A DNA stretch of 64,000 bases from Acidimangrovimonas pyrenivorans (GCF_042643245.1 NZ_JBHRSK010000007.1:1-64000); one strand, 5' to 3'. Positions 34,399-43,680 are shown, numbered from the stretch's first letter. The notes: a model not told the origin generated them from the letters alone. A program made the numbers and translations.

Positions 34399-35184
34399 AT
34401 GGACACGAACCGCCGTGGCTTTCTTGGCGCGATCGGCCGGGTGACCATCGGCGCCGCGGCCTCGATCGCCGGAACGGCAGAGGCCGCCGAGGCTGCCGCA
34501 CCCGGCATCGCCACCGGGGGCCCCCGCAGCGCCGTCAAGACGAAGGACGGCCATACCGTGCATTGGGGCATGGTGGTCGATCTGCGCAAATGCATCGGCT
34601 GCCAGGCCTGCACCGTCGCATGCATCATGGAAAACGACGTGCCGGAGGATGCCTTCCGCACCCATGTGAGCGTCTACGAGGTGCTCAAGGACCGGCGCGA
34701 CCCGGCGATGGTGATGCTGCCGCGCCTCTGCAACCATTGCGACAACCCGCCCTGCGTGCCGGTCTGCCCGGTCGAGGCCACCTTCAAGGCCGAGAACGGC
34801 GAGGTCCTGGTCGATGCCAGCCGCTGTGTCGGCTGTGCCTATTGCGTGCAGGCCTGCCCCTATGACGCGCGCTTCATCAACCACGAGACCCAGACCGCCG
34901 ACAAATGCACCTTCTGCTACCACCGCACGCAGGAGGGCCTGTTGCCCGCCTGTGTCGAGACCTGCGTCGGCGGCGCGCGCAACTTCGGTGACCTGAACGA
35001 CCCGCAAAGCGAGGTCGCGCGCCTGCTGCGGGAGAACGAGGTCTCGGTGTTGCGCCCCGAGATGCACACCAATCCGAACGTCTATTACATCGGGCTTGAC
35101 GAGGCGCTTTCCGGCCGTGTCGCCGGCGAGGCCGCCTATCACCCGCCACTGACCACCGAAACCCATCACGAGGAGGGGCTGTGA
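34399..35184 (+). CDS. ttrB: tetrathionate reductase iron-sulphur subunit TtrB
   Basis: This 261-residue electron-transfer subunit has a Tat signal (NRRGFLGAIG) and four [4Fe-4S] motifs. Visible groups include CIGCQACTVAC, CNHCDNPPCVPVC, CVGCAYCVQAC and CTFCYHR with distal cysteines. It relays electrons from TtrC to TtrA on the periplasmic face. It is the first structural gene after the regulatory pair. The downstream ttrC start overlaps its stop. Confidence 0.92.
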   Translation: MDTNRRGFLGAIGRVTIGAAASIAGTAEAAEAAAPGIATGGPRSAVKTKDGHTVHWGMVVDLRKCIGCQACTVACIMENDVPEDAFRTHVSVYEVLKDRRDPAMVMLPRLCNHCDNPPCVPVCPVEATFKAENGEVLVDASRCVGCAYCVQACPYDARFINHETQTADKCTFCYHRTQEGLLPACVETCVGGARNFGDLNDPQSEVARLLRENEVSVLRPEMHTNPNVYYIGLDEALSGRVAGEAAYHPPLTTETHHEEGL

Positions 35185-36323
35185 TGCAGATCCACGAACT
35201 CGTCGGAGCCGTGCACGAAGCAGCCTGGCTGCCCTGGGCGGTGCAATATTTCTTCCTGATCGCGATCTCGACCACGGCGCTGCTGATGTCGCTGCCCGCC
35301 TTCCTGCTGGGCCACGAGGGCGGATTGCCGCGGGCGCGCCTCGCGCTGATGGTGGCGGTGACCACCGGCATCACCGCGCCGATCGCGCTGCTGGCCGACC
35401 TGCACCAGCCGTTCCGTTTCTGGGAGTTCTACGCCTATACCCACCACACGTCCTGGATGGCCTGGGGGGCGTGGATCGTGCCGCTCTATGTCGGCGCGAC
35501 GATCGCCTTCGCCTGGGCGCTGCACCGGCCCGCGCTGCACGCCATGGGACAGGAGAACTGGCGCTTCGCCTGGCTCTTCCGCTGGCTTTCGCTCGGCGGC
35601 GGGGCGAACGGATTCGCCCGCCCGCTCGGGCTGATCGCTGGCCTCGCGGCGCTGGGGATCCTCACCTACACGGGTATGGAGGTGATGATCGTCCGCGCCC
35701 GGCCGCTGTGGAACACCCCCCTGCTGCCGCTGCAATTCGCCGCCACCGGCTTTGTCGGCGCGCTGGGGGTGATGCTGGTTCTCGAACGCGTGCTGGCGCG
35801 CCAGGAGAAGCTCGAGCTGCGGCTCAACCTCGAACTCGCCGCGGCCCTTGGCGTCGTCGGCCTGCTCGGGATCGTCTGGTTCGGCCTCGCGCTCTCGGGC
35901 CTGTCGCCGGTCCATGCCCGGGCGCTGGCCTCGGTCGCGGGCTTCCCGGTCTGGCACCACATCGCGATCTGGGGCGGGCTTGCCATCGCCATACCCTTCC
36001 TCCTCGCGCTGCTGGTGCCGGTGGGCACGGGATGGCTGACCGGGCTCATCGCGATCCATGCCGCGTGGATGTTCCGCTGGACCGTGTTCATGGGCGGGCA
36101 GGCGGTGCCCAAGATCGGCTCGGGCCTCTATGACGCGCTGGTGCCGACGGGGATCGCCGGGCTGATGGGGGTGATCGGCACCTTCGGCCTCTGGCTCTTC
36201 CTGATCATCGCCTACACCACCTTCATGCCCTGGAGCGAGGCCGGCCCGCCTGGCGGTCCCCGCCGCGCCGCCCCCACCACGCCGCCCGCAACGCCGCCCG
36301 CAACGCCCTCGCGCGCCATCTGA
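35184..36323 (+). CDS. ttrC: tetrathionate reductase membrane subunit TtrC (NrfD family)
   Basis: This 379-residue NrfD/PsrC-type quinol dehydrogenase has about nine transmembrane helices. WAVQYFFLIAISTTALLMS forms the first, and the DLHQPFRFWEFYAYTHHTSW loop is diagnostic of the family. It oxidises membrane quinol and feeds TtrB. The ATG at 35184, seven bases after AGGAGG, is chosen. An in-frame GTG three bases earlier is possible. The C-terminus has a short Pro/Thr-rich repeat (TPPATPPATP). Confidence 0.9.
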   Translation: MQIHELVGAVHEAAWLPWAVQYFFLIAISTTALLMSLPAFLLGHEGGLPRARLALMVAVTTGITAPIALLADLHQPFRFWEFYAYTHHTSWMAWGAWIVPLYVGATIAFAWALHRPALHAMGQENWRFAWLFRWLSLGGGANGFARPLGLIAGLAALGILTYTGMEVMIVRARPLWNTPLLPLQFAATGFVGALGVMLVLERVLARQEKLELRLNLELAAALGVVGLLGIVWFGLALSGLSPVHARALASVAGFPVWHHIAIWGGLAIAIPFLLALLVPVGTGWLTGLIAIHAAWMFRWTVFMGGQAVPKIGSGLYDALVPTGIAGLMGVIGTFGLWLFLIIAYTTFMPWSEAGPPGGPRRAAPTTPPATPPATPSRAI

Positions 36324-36334
36324 GGAGAATTCCC

Positions 36335-39300
36335 ATGTCCACCCGCCGCAACATCCTCAAGGGCGCCGTCGCGACCGGAGCATTGGCCACCTTCGGCGTG
36401 GGCTACGCCGGCACCGTGAAGAAGATCGCCAAGGGCAAATGGTCCGGCGAGGTGCCGCGCAACGCCCATGTCACCGGCAATTCCCTGCCCGCCGAATACA
36501 ACGTCGATCCGCTGACCGGCGATGTGACGCCGAACCCCGACCAGGCGATGAGCTACACGATGTGCATCGGCTGCACCACGATGTGCGGCGTCCGCGTGCG
36601 TGTCGACAAGAAGGCGAACCGCGTGCTGCGCGTCACCGGCAACCCCTATTCGCCGATGTCGACCGATCCCTTCATCCCCTATGAAAGCTCGGTCGCCGAA
36701 AGCTTCGCGGCCATGGCGCAGGGAGGCAAGGGCAACGGGCTGACGAACCGTTCGACCGCCTGCGGCCGCGGCAACGCGGTGCTGCAGCAGGTCGACAACC
36801 CGCGCCGGGTACTGCGCCCGCTGAAACGGGTCGGGCCGCGCGGCTCGGGCAAGTGGCAGACGATCTCGTTCGAGCAATTGGTCGAGGAGGTGGTCGAGGG
36901 CGGTGACCTCTTCGGCGAGGGCCGCGTCGCCGGCCTGCGCGAGATCCGCGACCTCGAGACCCCGGCCGTTCCCGGCGCGCCCGAATTCGGGCCCCGCGCC
37001 AACCGGCTGGTGTGGATGAACTGCGTCGACGACGGCCGCGACAATTTCGCGCTGCGCTGGCTCAAGCAGAGCTACGGCTCGAACAACTTCACCCGCCACG
37101 GCAGCTATTGCGGCGGCGCCTACCGCTCGGGATCGGGCGCGATGTTCGGCGATTTCAAGAAGATGCCCCATGCCAAGCCGGATTTCCTGAACGCCGAGTT
37201 CATCATCTTCGCCGGCACCGCGCCCGGGAATGCGGGCAACCCGTTCAAGCGGGTCGGCACGCTCATCGCCAAGGCCCGGAGCGACGAGAAGCTGAGCTAT
37301 GTCGTGGTCGACCCGATCCTCAACAATGCGCAGAACGGACCCTCGGGCGAACGCTCGAAATGGCTGCCGATCAAGCCCGCCACCGATGGCGCGATGGCGA
37401 TGGCGATGATGCGCTGGATGTTCGAGAACGACCGCATCGACCACGCTTACCTGGCGCAGCCGAGCGCGGCTGCAGCCAAGGCGGCGGGCGAGGCGAACTG
37501 GTCGAACGCCACCCACCTGGTGATCGTCGAGCCCGATCACCCGCGCTACGGCCATTGCCTGCGCGGCTCGGACATCGGGCTGGAGAGCGCGGGCGAGGCC
37601 CATTCGGATGCCGACCCCTACATGGTCGCCTCCGATGCCGGCCCGGTGCCGGCGGCGGCCACGCCCGCGCCGCTCTTCTTCGACGGCATCGCCGAGACGG
37701 CGCAGGGGCCGGTCGCGGTGAAGACTGCGCTCACCCTGCTGCGCGAAGAGGCGATGCGCCAGACGATCGCGGACTATGCGGCCGTCTGCGGCATCCCCGA
37801 AGAGACCCTGATCGGGTTGGCGAAGGAGTTCACCAGCCACGGCCGCAAGGCCGCGGTCAACAGCCATGGCGGCATGATGGGCGGCTCGGGCTTCTACAAT
37901 GCCTATGCGCTGGTGATGCTGAACACGCTGATCGGCAACCTGAACTGGAAGGGCGGCACGATGATCGCCGGGGGCTGGTTCCCCGACAACAAGGGCCCGG
38001 CCTACGATCTGGCCAAGTTCCCGGGCATGGTGAAGGCCAAGGGCCTGCCCTTCGGACGCAACGTGCCCTACGAGAAGACCACCGAGTTCAAGACCAAGAA
38101 GGCCGCCGGCAAGCCCTTCCCGGCCGATGGCCCGTGGTATCCGAACGCGCCGGGGCTCGCGACCGAATGGATGTCGTCGCTGGTCAACGGCTATCCCTAC
38201 CGGGCCGAGGCGCTGATCTTCCGCAACACCAACCCGATCTACGGCGTGCCGGGCGTCGCCCATCTGGTCGACAAGATCAAGGACCCGAAGGTGGTGCCGC
38301 TGATCATCTCGATCGACCCCTTCATCAACGAGAGCTCGCAGATCGCCGACTACATCGTGCCGGATTCGGTGATGTACGAGACCTGGGGCTTCGCCAAGCC
38401 CTGGGGCGGGGTCTGGACCAAGGCGACCACCGCGCGCTGGCCGGTGATCGAGCCGAAGATGGAGAAGAACGCCGAGAGCGAGCGCGTCGGCATGGAGACC
38501 TTCCTGATCGCCACCGCCAAGAAGATGGGCCTGCCGGGGTTCGGCGACAGGGCGATCCCGGATGCCGACGGCAAGCTCCACCCGCTCAACCGGGCCGAGG
38601 ATTTCTATATCCGCGGCGCGGCCAACGTGGCCATGCTGGGCACGCCGGTGTCGGACGCGACGGACGAGGACATCGCGCTCTCGAACGTGGCGCGGATCGC
38701 CGACGACCTGAAGGCGGTGCTGAAACCCGGGGAATGGCGCAAGGCGGCGACGATCTATGCCAAGGGCGGGCGCTACGAGAATATCGAGCGCGCCTATTCG
38801 GGCGACGAGGCGACGCATCAGTTCAGCCAGCCGATGCTGGTCTGGAACGAGGGGCTCGGCAGTTTCCGCCACGCCACCACCGGACGCCACCTGCCCGGCT
38901 GCCCGGCCTGGCGGGCGGCGGAGTTCGCGGATGGCACCAGGGTCAGCGACCATTACCCCGAGGCCGACTGGCCGGTGAAGATCACCAGCTTCAAGTCGCC
39001 GCTGCAGAATTCCTATTCGGTCGGCGCCAAGGCGCTCCTGCGCATCGCCGCCATCAATCCCGTGAATGTCGGGCTGGAGCTGGCCGCGAAACACGGCATC
39101 AAAAACGGCGACCGGGTGCGCCTGACCACCCCGGGCGGCACGCTGGAAAGCGTCGCCGTGGTGCGCGATGGCGTGGCACCGGACACGGTGGCGATCGAGC
39201 ACGGCTTCGGTCACCGCGGCTTCGGCGCGCGCGCCATCACCATCGACGGCCAGACCTGGCCCGCCGACCCGCGCCTGGCCAGCGGCGTGCTGTTGAACGA

Positions 39301-39409
39301 CCTCGGCATGATCGACCCGACACGCGGCAAGGCCGGGGTCTGGGTCGATCCCGTCTCGGGCACCGCAGTGCGCCAGGGGCTGCCGGCGCGTATCGAGCGG
39401 ATCGGCTAG
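36335..39409 (+). CDS. ttrA: tetrathionate reductase catalytic subunit TtrA (bis-MGD)
   Basis: This 1024-residue molybdopterin oxidoreductase reduces tetrathionate to thiosulphate in the periplasm. A Tat signal (STRRNILKGAVATGALA) starts the protein. The proximal [4Fe-4S] ligands are CIGCTTMCGVRV at about residue 78 and STACGRGNAV near residue 143. The large spacing between the third and fourth cysteine is typical of TtrA, ArrA and SrrA. The length fits TtrA (about 1020), and the ttrSR/ttrBC context excludes arsenate reductase. It lies 11 bases after ttrC. Confidence 0.92.
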   Translation: MSTRRNILKGAVATGALATFGVGYAGTVKKIAKGKWSGEVPRNAHVTGNSLPAEYNVDPLTGDVTPNPDQAMSYTMCIGCTTMCGVRVRVDKKANRVLRVTGNPYSPMSTDPFIPYESSVAESFAAMAQGGKGNGLTNRSTACGRGNAVLQQVDNPRRVLRPLKRVGPRGSGKWQTISFEQLVEEVVEGGDLFGEGRVAGLREIRDLETPAVPGAPEFGPRANRLVWMNCVDDGRDNFALRWLKQSYGSNNFTRHGSYCGGAYRSGSGAMFGDFKKMPHAKPDFLNAEFIIFAGTAPGNAGNPFKRVGTLIAKARSDEKLSYVVVDPILNNAQNGPSGERSKWLPIKPATDGAMAMAMMRWMFENDRIDHAYLAQPSAAAAKAAGEANWSNATHLVIVEPDHPRYGHCLRGSDIGLESAGEAHSDADPYMVASDAGPVPAAATPAPLFFDGIAETAQGPVAVKTALTLLREEAMRQTIADYAAVCGIPEETLIGLAKEFTSHGRKAAVNSHGGMMGGSGFYNAYALVMLNTLIGNLNWKGGTMIAGGWFPDNKGPAYDLAKFPGMVKAKGLPFGRNVPYEKTTEFKTKKAAGKPFPADGPWYPNAPGLATEWMSSLVNGYPYRAEALIFRNTNPIYGVPGVAHLVDKIKDPKVVPLIISIDPFINESSQIADYIVPDSVMYETWGFAKPWGGVWTKATTARWPVIEPKMEKNAESERVGMETFLIATAKKMGLPGFGDRAIPDADGKLHPLNRAEDFYIRGAANVAMLGTPVSDATDEDIALSNVARIADDLKAVLKPGEWRKAATIYAKGGRYENIERAYSGDEATHQFSQPMLVWNEGLGSFRHATTGRHLPGCPAWRAAEFADGTRVSDHYPEADWPVKITSFKSPLQNSYSVGAKALLRIAAINPVNVGLELAAKHGIKNGDRVRLTTPGGTLESVAVVRDGVAPDTVAIEHGFGHRGFGARAITIDGQTWPADPRLASGVLLNDLGMIDPTRGKAGVWVDPVSGTAVRQGLPARIERIG

Positions 39410-39765
39410 ACATCGGCGCCCGTCGGGCGGCGGTTGCCGCCATGCCCGGGCGCCGTGCCGCCGGAAGGCGCCGGAGAGCCACGATCTCCGGTGCCGGCGG
39501 TCACCTCCGTCAAGCCGGCGTGATGTCCCGGAGGGCCGCAGCTCACCAGCAGGCGGTTTGCGTGCTTGCGCCGGGAGTGGGGCCCTCTCCCGCGTGCGAT
39601 CCGGGCGAAGGTCTCGGCCATCGCGTGGCGGCGCGCGCTCTGCCATGCGCCCTGCCGCTTGACCGGCACGGCGCCGATCAGCCGGGTGAGGGGCGCCGCG
39701 CTGCGACTTCGCGATAGCGGGCCTTCATCCGCGGTGCGGCGTCGCGATGTTTCGATGCCGCGAGA
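39410..39765. other. 356-base non-coding gap with hairpins
   Basis: No gene is supported. Near the ttrA stop, GGCGGC-GGTT-GCCGCC (39426-39441) and CCGGAGA-N7-TCTCCGG (39471-39491) form stable stems that may end the ttr transcript. Neither has a T-tract. The remainder shows no coding signal on either strand and lies between convergent operons. Confidence 0.45.
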
Positions 39766-40527
39766 TCAGGTCAACTGGTCATAGGCAGCGGTGGCGATGC
39801 GGCGCAGATCCTCGCGGCGGATGTCGCCGACCAGGGCGTAGCCGAAGGGGCCGTCGGTCCACCAGAACCCCTGATCCTGTCCCTTGCTGAAGAAGCGGAA
39901 GGCGGTGTCGTCGCCCTTGGTCCCCTGCGGCGCGACATAGAGGGTGACACGCCGCCCGGCGTCGTTTTCATACATGAACAGCGCCGCCGCGCCGGTGTCG
40001 CCGGGCAGCACCCGCCCGCCCATCAGCCGGTAGCCGAGCTTGTCGAAGGCCGGGGCGTGGATCGGATGGCCGAGGCGTTTCGAGATCCAGCCGGTCAGGT
40101 GGTCGGCATCGCTGGCCCGCACCTCGACCGGGTGGACGACCTCGACGGCATAGGTGCGGTAGGCGTCGGCCGCGGCCTGGGCGAGGCTGTGCCCGGGCAG
40201 CGGCGCGCCGGGGCCGCGCGCCAGCCAGCCGCCGCCGGCGCCGATCGCCAGCAGCGCGACGGCGGCGGCGATGCGAAGATAGGCGCCCCCTGCCCCGCGC
40301 CCGGGCCTCCGGGCGCCGGCAATCACGGCGCTCAGGCGCGCGGGCACCGGCTCTTCGGCCACCGGGCCGTAGGCGGCAGCCAGCGCCGCGTCCTGTTCGG
40401 CCCAGTCGGCCAGCCTGACCTGCGCCGCCGGGTCCTCGGCCAGCCGCGCCGCGACCTGTGCCTGTTCGGCTTCGGACAGGGCACCCGCGTGATAGGCCAG
40501 CAGTTCTTCATCGCTCAACGGGGTCAT
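39766..40527 (-). CDS. anti-sigma factor (RsiW/ChrR-like, no zinc motif)
   Basis: This 253-residue membrane protein has an N-terminal anti-sigma domain (EELLAYHAGALSEAEQAQVA), one transmembrane helix at about residues 84-102 (IAAAVALLAIGAGGGWLA), and a periplasmic domain. The zinc-finger HxxxCxxC of many such proteins is absent. Its ATG overlaps the sigma gene stop (ATGA), the usual sigma/anti-sigma coupling. It should hold the ECF factor at the membrane until an envelope signal arrives. Confidence 0.82.
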   Translation of the reverse strand: MTPLSDEELLAYHAGALSEAEQAQVAARLAEDPAAQVRLADWAEQDAALAAAYGPVAEEPVPARLSAVIAGARRPGRGAGGAYLRIAAAVALLAIGAGGGWLARGPGAPLPGHSLAQAAADAYRTYAVEVVHPVEVRASDADHLTGWISKRLGHPIHAPAFDKLGYRLMGGRVLPGDTGAAALFMYENDAGRRVTLYVAPQGTKGDDTAFRFFSKGQDQGFWWTDGPFGYALVGDIRREDLRRIATAAYDQLT

Positions 40528-41027
40528 CGGCTCCTGCCTTTCGTCTTGGCCTCGCGGCCGGTCAGGGCGCGCAGGTTGGCCCGCGCCCGCGCCAGCCGCG
40601 ACATCAGCGTGCCCTTGGGGATCTCCAGCGCCTCCGCCGCCGCCTCGAAACTGAGGCCTTCCAGCACCACCAGCAAGAGCGCCTGACGCTGTTCCTCGGG
40701 CAGGCGCTCCATCGCCGCACGCACCTCGGTCAGGGCAAGATGCCCGTCCTGCGGCGGCGGGGCGGAGGGCTCCGGAAACAGCCCCTCGACCGGAACCAGA
40801 TGGCCCGGCCGGGGGGCGGCCCGCCGAAGGTCGCGGTGACGGTTGAGGAGGATGCGGAACAGCCAGGCACGGACCGGCCCCTGGCCGCGCCAGTCGCCGC
40901 GCCGCGCCACCGCGCGCTCCAGGCAGTCCTGGACAAGGTCATCGGCCGCGTCGCGATCCCGGACCAGCGCCCCGGCATAGCGGCGCAGGGCGGGGATCGC
41001 GGCCTCGATCTCGTCCAGGATTTTCAT
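40524..41027 (-). CDS. ECF RNA polymerase sigma factor
   Basis: This 167-residue sigma-70 family protein has only regions 2 (LVRDRDAADDLVQDCLERAV) and 4 (LPEEQRQALLLVVLEGLSFE, then PKGTLMSRLARAR). The ATG at 41027 gives the correct N-terminus. The much longer frame is a GC artefact. It is co-transcribed with its anti-sigma factor and probably with the small secreted protein upstream, which may be a regulon member. Confidence 0.9.
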   Translation of the reverse strand: MKILDEIEAAIPALRRYAGALVRDRDAADDLVQDCLERAVARRGDWRGQGPVRAWLFRILLNRHRDLRRAAPRPGHLVPVEGLFPEPSAPPPQDGHLALTEVRAAMERLPEEQRQALLLVVLEGLSFEAAAEALEIPKGTLMSRLARARANLRALTGREAKTKGRSR

Positions 41028-41044
41028 GTCGTCTCGGCTCCCGT

Positions 41045-41422
41045 TCAGGGCCGGGCGAGGTGCCAGACGCCCTTGACGCCGTCGCCCGTGACATCGCCGG
41101 ACGTCTTGTCCTTGAACCAAGTGTAGAGCGGCTTGCCCTTGTAGGTCCATTGCAGCGAGCCATCGTCGCGAGCGATGATGCCGAAATGGCCCTCGGGCCT
41201 GTCGCCCGCCTTGGCGGCGAGCGGAGGCCATTTGACGGCGCAGTCGCCGTTGCAGGCCGAGCGCGCCTCCTTGTCCTTGACGAATGTGTAGAGGGACATG
41301 CCGTGACTGTCGGTGAGGATCGTGCCCTTTTGGCTCTTGCCGTCCATCGCCGGCGCGGCGGACAGAGCGGCAGGAAGGGCGATCGCCACGGCGAGCGGAA
41401 GGATCAGGCGGCGGAAGGTCAT
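41045..41422 (-). CDS. secreted YxFxxD-repeat protein (COG4315-like)
   Basis: This 125-residue exported protein has a Sec signal peptide (about residues 1-24) and two repeats resembling the Yx(F/W)xxD family: SLYTFVKDKEARSACNGDC and PLYTWFKDKTSGDVTGDG, with WPPL and VWH after each. No lipobox cysteine is present at the cleavage site. Its function is unknown. It sits 17 bases ahead of the ECF sigma gene, where similar proteins are often found. Confidence 0.8.
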   Translation of the reverse strand: MTFRRLILPLAVAIALPAALSAAPAMDGKSQKGTILTDSHGMSLYTFVKDKEARSACNGDCAVKWPPLAAKAGDRPEGHFGIIARDDGSLQWTYKGKPLYTWFKDKTSGDVTGDGVKGVWHLARP

Positions 41423-41677
41423 GATGCGGGCTCCTTGGTTGCTGTCGCGGGCCGGTTTCGACCAGACCCGACATCAATGACGCGCGGCGCAGGCAATTAA
41501 TCCCGCGGCGGGAGAAAAAGCTGCCCCATCGGGTGCGCGCCTCTTCGAAGGCTGCTGCGCATCGCAGGAACCGGGGCGAGAGATGCAACGCCGCCCTTGT
41601 TCGCGGGCGGGACGCCCGGGCTTGCCGCTGGCCGCGCCGGGACGCTCTGCGATGCCGGCGCGGCGCGCCGCGGCAGG

Positions 41678-42580
41678 TCATGACTTGCCGCGTACGGCTG
41701 CACCGGTGAAGGCGCCGCCTGGAAAGACCCCTCTGGCGTGCCAGATCTCATCCGGCCGTATCTCGACGATACGCTCGGCGCCGTCCACCTCTGCGGTTCG
41801 GGCCGCAGACCAGTTGATCCGGGCCCGGCCCGTCAACAGGATCGCGGCGCCACTGGCGAAATCCGGAATCAACAGCCCGGCGCGACCGCTGGCCGTGATA
41901 TTGCCGAGCGTGTTGAAGTAGCGGTTGCCGGCATAGTCCGGAAAGCAGAGCGCGCCGTCCGCATTCGGCCGCAGGACCCCGGGCGGCCCGCCGCGATGGG
42001 AAACATCCGCCCCGCCCCGGGCGCAGGTTGCGATGAAGAACGTGTCCGCGGACAGGATGATCCGGCGCGCGGCCGCATCGTCGGCTGCAATGCGGGTGGC
42101 AGCGGCAGCCGGCAGCGCCCCGGCAGGCAGCCGGATATCGCGGCGGCGGATGTATTTCGGGCAGTTGCCGTAGCTCTGTTCGACGGCGATGGTCAGGGCC
42201 TCCCCGGTCGCGGCGGCGATGGTGCCGTTCACGCGATTCCGCCGTCGGGTCGCGAAGTCGAGCCCGAGCACCGCCGCCCTGGCGCCCGGCCGCAGGTCGA
42301 GTCCGAGCCTGTCGGCAAGAACCGGGAGACCGTCGAGCGACAGCTGGGCGGCTGTCGCCCTCGCGCCGGCGGCAAGGGGGCTGACGCTGGCCCATGGCCG
42401 GCCCTGCCCGTCCTGCAGGCCGAGAAACAGCAGCGGCAGGTTCTCGACGAACCTCTGGTGCTGCGCGGGCATGGCCGGGCGGATGGCGCGCGCCGCCCGG
42501 TCGCGCCAGTCTTGCGGAACCCCGGCGCGGTCCTGCACCGCGCGTTCGCCGTCGTGAAAGATCTCGTCGCTCCGGGTCAT
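41678..42580 (-). CDS. pyridoxamine 5'-phosphate oxidase-like flavin-binding protein
   Basis: This 300-residue protein has the split-barrel FMN-binding fold. The block DFATRRRNRVNGTI (about residue 110) and the later CFPDYAGNRYFNTLGNI are typical of the PPOX subgroup related to pyridoxamine oxidase-type redox proteins. It is likely a cytoplasmic flavoenzyme. It is in the same direction as the chimeric and AhpD-like genes upstream, all possibly controlled by the LysR gene at 43702. Confidence 0.75.
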   Translation of the reverse strand: MTRSDEIFHDGERAVQDRAGVPQDWRDRAARAIRPAMPAQHQRFVENLPLLFLGLQDGQGRPWASVSPLAAGARATAAQLSLDGLPVLADRLGLDLRPGARAAVLGLDFATRRRNRVNGTIAAATGEALTIAVEQSYGNCPKYIRRRDIRLPAGALPAAAATRIAADDAAARRIILSADTFFIATCARGGADVSHRGGPPGVLRPNADGALCFPDYAGNRYFNTLGNITASGRAGLLIPDFASGAAILLTGRARINWSAARTAEVDGAERIVEIRPDEIWHARGVFPGGAFTGAAVRGKS

Positions 42581-42598
42581 GACATCCGCCCTTCCGCT

Positions 42599-42970
42599 TC
42601 AGCTGTCTTCGGGGAGCGGCGAAGGGGCCATGCCGACACAGCCCGGCTGCGCCCCGATCCGGGCCAGCCAGGCGCCTATCGCCGGGTAGGCTTCGAGGCT
42701 GCCCTCGCCCTCGGGGGCATGGGCGATATAGCTGTAACCCGCGATGTCGGCGATGGTGACGGCCGCAGCGGCCAGGAAGCCACGGCCTTGCAGCACCGGC
42801 TCGATCTCGGCCCGGCCCACCGGGAACTCGACGCGGTCGCGCCAGCGGCTGTCCGGCATAGGAGCCAGCGCCACCCCGGCCGGATCGCGGGAGTTCCAGC
42901 CATCCTCGGCCAGGCGGGCCTTTTGCCGGGCGCTGTCTTCGGTGAACGGGGGAAGCGGGGGGCGGCGCAT
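42599..42970 (-). pseudogene. chimeric remnant: DUF1348 N-terminus fused to glutathione S-transferase C-terminus
   Basis: This 123-residue frame joins two unrelated families. Residues 1 to about 55 (PPLPPFTEDSARQKARLAED, then WNSRD and RWRDRVEF) match the start of the NTF2-like DUF1348 family. From about residue 62, AAAVTIADIAGYSYIAHAPE and the YPAIGAWLARI block match the C-terminal helical domain of glutathione S-transferases. Neither domain is complete, so a deletion between two neighbouring genes is the simplest origin. The frame is intact, so the product could be made but is unlikely to be functional. Confidence 0.7.
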
Positions 42971-43043
42971 CGGCGTATCCTTTCCGTCTCGGGCATGGAA
43001 AAGGCGCGGCGGCCGGGAAAATCCCCGGCCGCCGCGCGGTTGG

Positions 43044-43598
43044 TCAGGCGGCGAGATCGCCGGCATCGACCGCCGGAAAGTCGATCTCGGTGCCGGCCAG
43101 CTCGTTCAGGTAGTTGGTCCAGATGTTCAGCGCGACATGCTGCACGATCTCGATGATCTGGCCGTCGTCGTAGCCGGCATCGCGGATCGCGCGCAGGTTG
43201 TCGTCGGCGACGCGACCGCGCGCGTTCAGCACCTCGACGGCGAAGCGCAAGGCGGCATCCGCCCTGGCATCGTTCGAACGGCCCAGGCGGTTGGCCGCGA
43301 TCTCGGTCTCGTCGAGATTGGCCAGGGTCTTGCCGAGGTAGCTGTGGGCGGAAAGGCAGTAGCTGCAGCCGTTCGCCTGCGCCACGGCAAGCGCGACCCG
43401 TTCGCGGGTGGCGGCCGGCAGCCGGCCTTTGCCGAGGGCGCCGAACAGGCCGAGATAGCCTTCCAGCGCGGCCGGGCTGACGCCGGCGAGGCGGAACAGG
43501 TTCGGGACCGATCCGAGCTGTTTCTCGACCGCCTGCAGCAGCGGCTGCGAGGCTTCGGGCGCGGTGGCAATGTCGGCCGGATAGGGGATGCGGGGCAT
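43044..43598 (-). CDS. AhpD-like carboxymuconolactone decarboxylase family protein
   Basis: This 184-residue protein has the AhpD-type redox motif in NGCSYCLSAHSYLG (CxxC with a following histidine). It is of the peroxidase-related subgroup that has a shorter leader and the SVPNLFRLAGVSPAALEGYL block. It may protect against organic hydroperoxides. The start at 43598 follows AAAGGAGC. It diverges from the LysR gene, which probably regulates it. Confidence 0.85.
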   Translation of the reverse strand: MPRIPYPADIATAPEASQPLLQAVEKQLGSVPNLFRLAGVSPAALEGYLGLFGALGKGRLPAATRERVALAVAQANGCSYCLSAHSYLGKTLANLDETEIAANRLGRSNDARADAALRFAVEVLNARGRVADDNLRAIRDAGYDDGQIIEIVQHVALNIWTNYLNELAGTEIDFPAVDAGDLAA

Positions 43599-43680
43599 GT
43601 GAAAGCTCCTTTGCTTGCTGTGTCAGCCGGAGTTAGGTGCTTTCATTGATTGATGGCAGACAGTAATATCGAGATGGATG

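Noticed and set aside
36335..39409. ttrA considered as arsenate reductase ArrA or polysulphide reductase
   Set aside because: The PhnD-domain kinase, the LuxR-type regulator and the B-C-A gene order are those of tetrathionate reductase.
36212..39646. 1144-residue open frame on the minus strand
   Set aside because: It is antisense to ttrA, whose Tat signal and cluster cysteines prove the coding strand. No ribosome binding site or domain was found.
40524..41681. 385-residue open frame as an extended sigma factor
   Set aside because: Only the last 167 codons match a sigma factor. The upstream part crosses the secreted YxFxxD gene in another frame.
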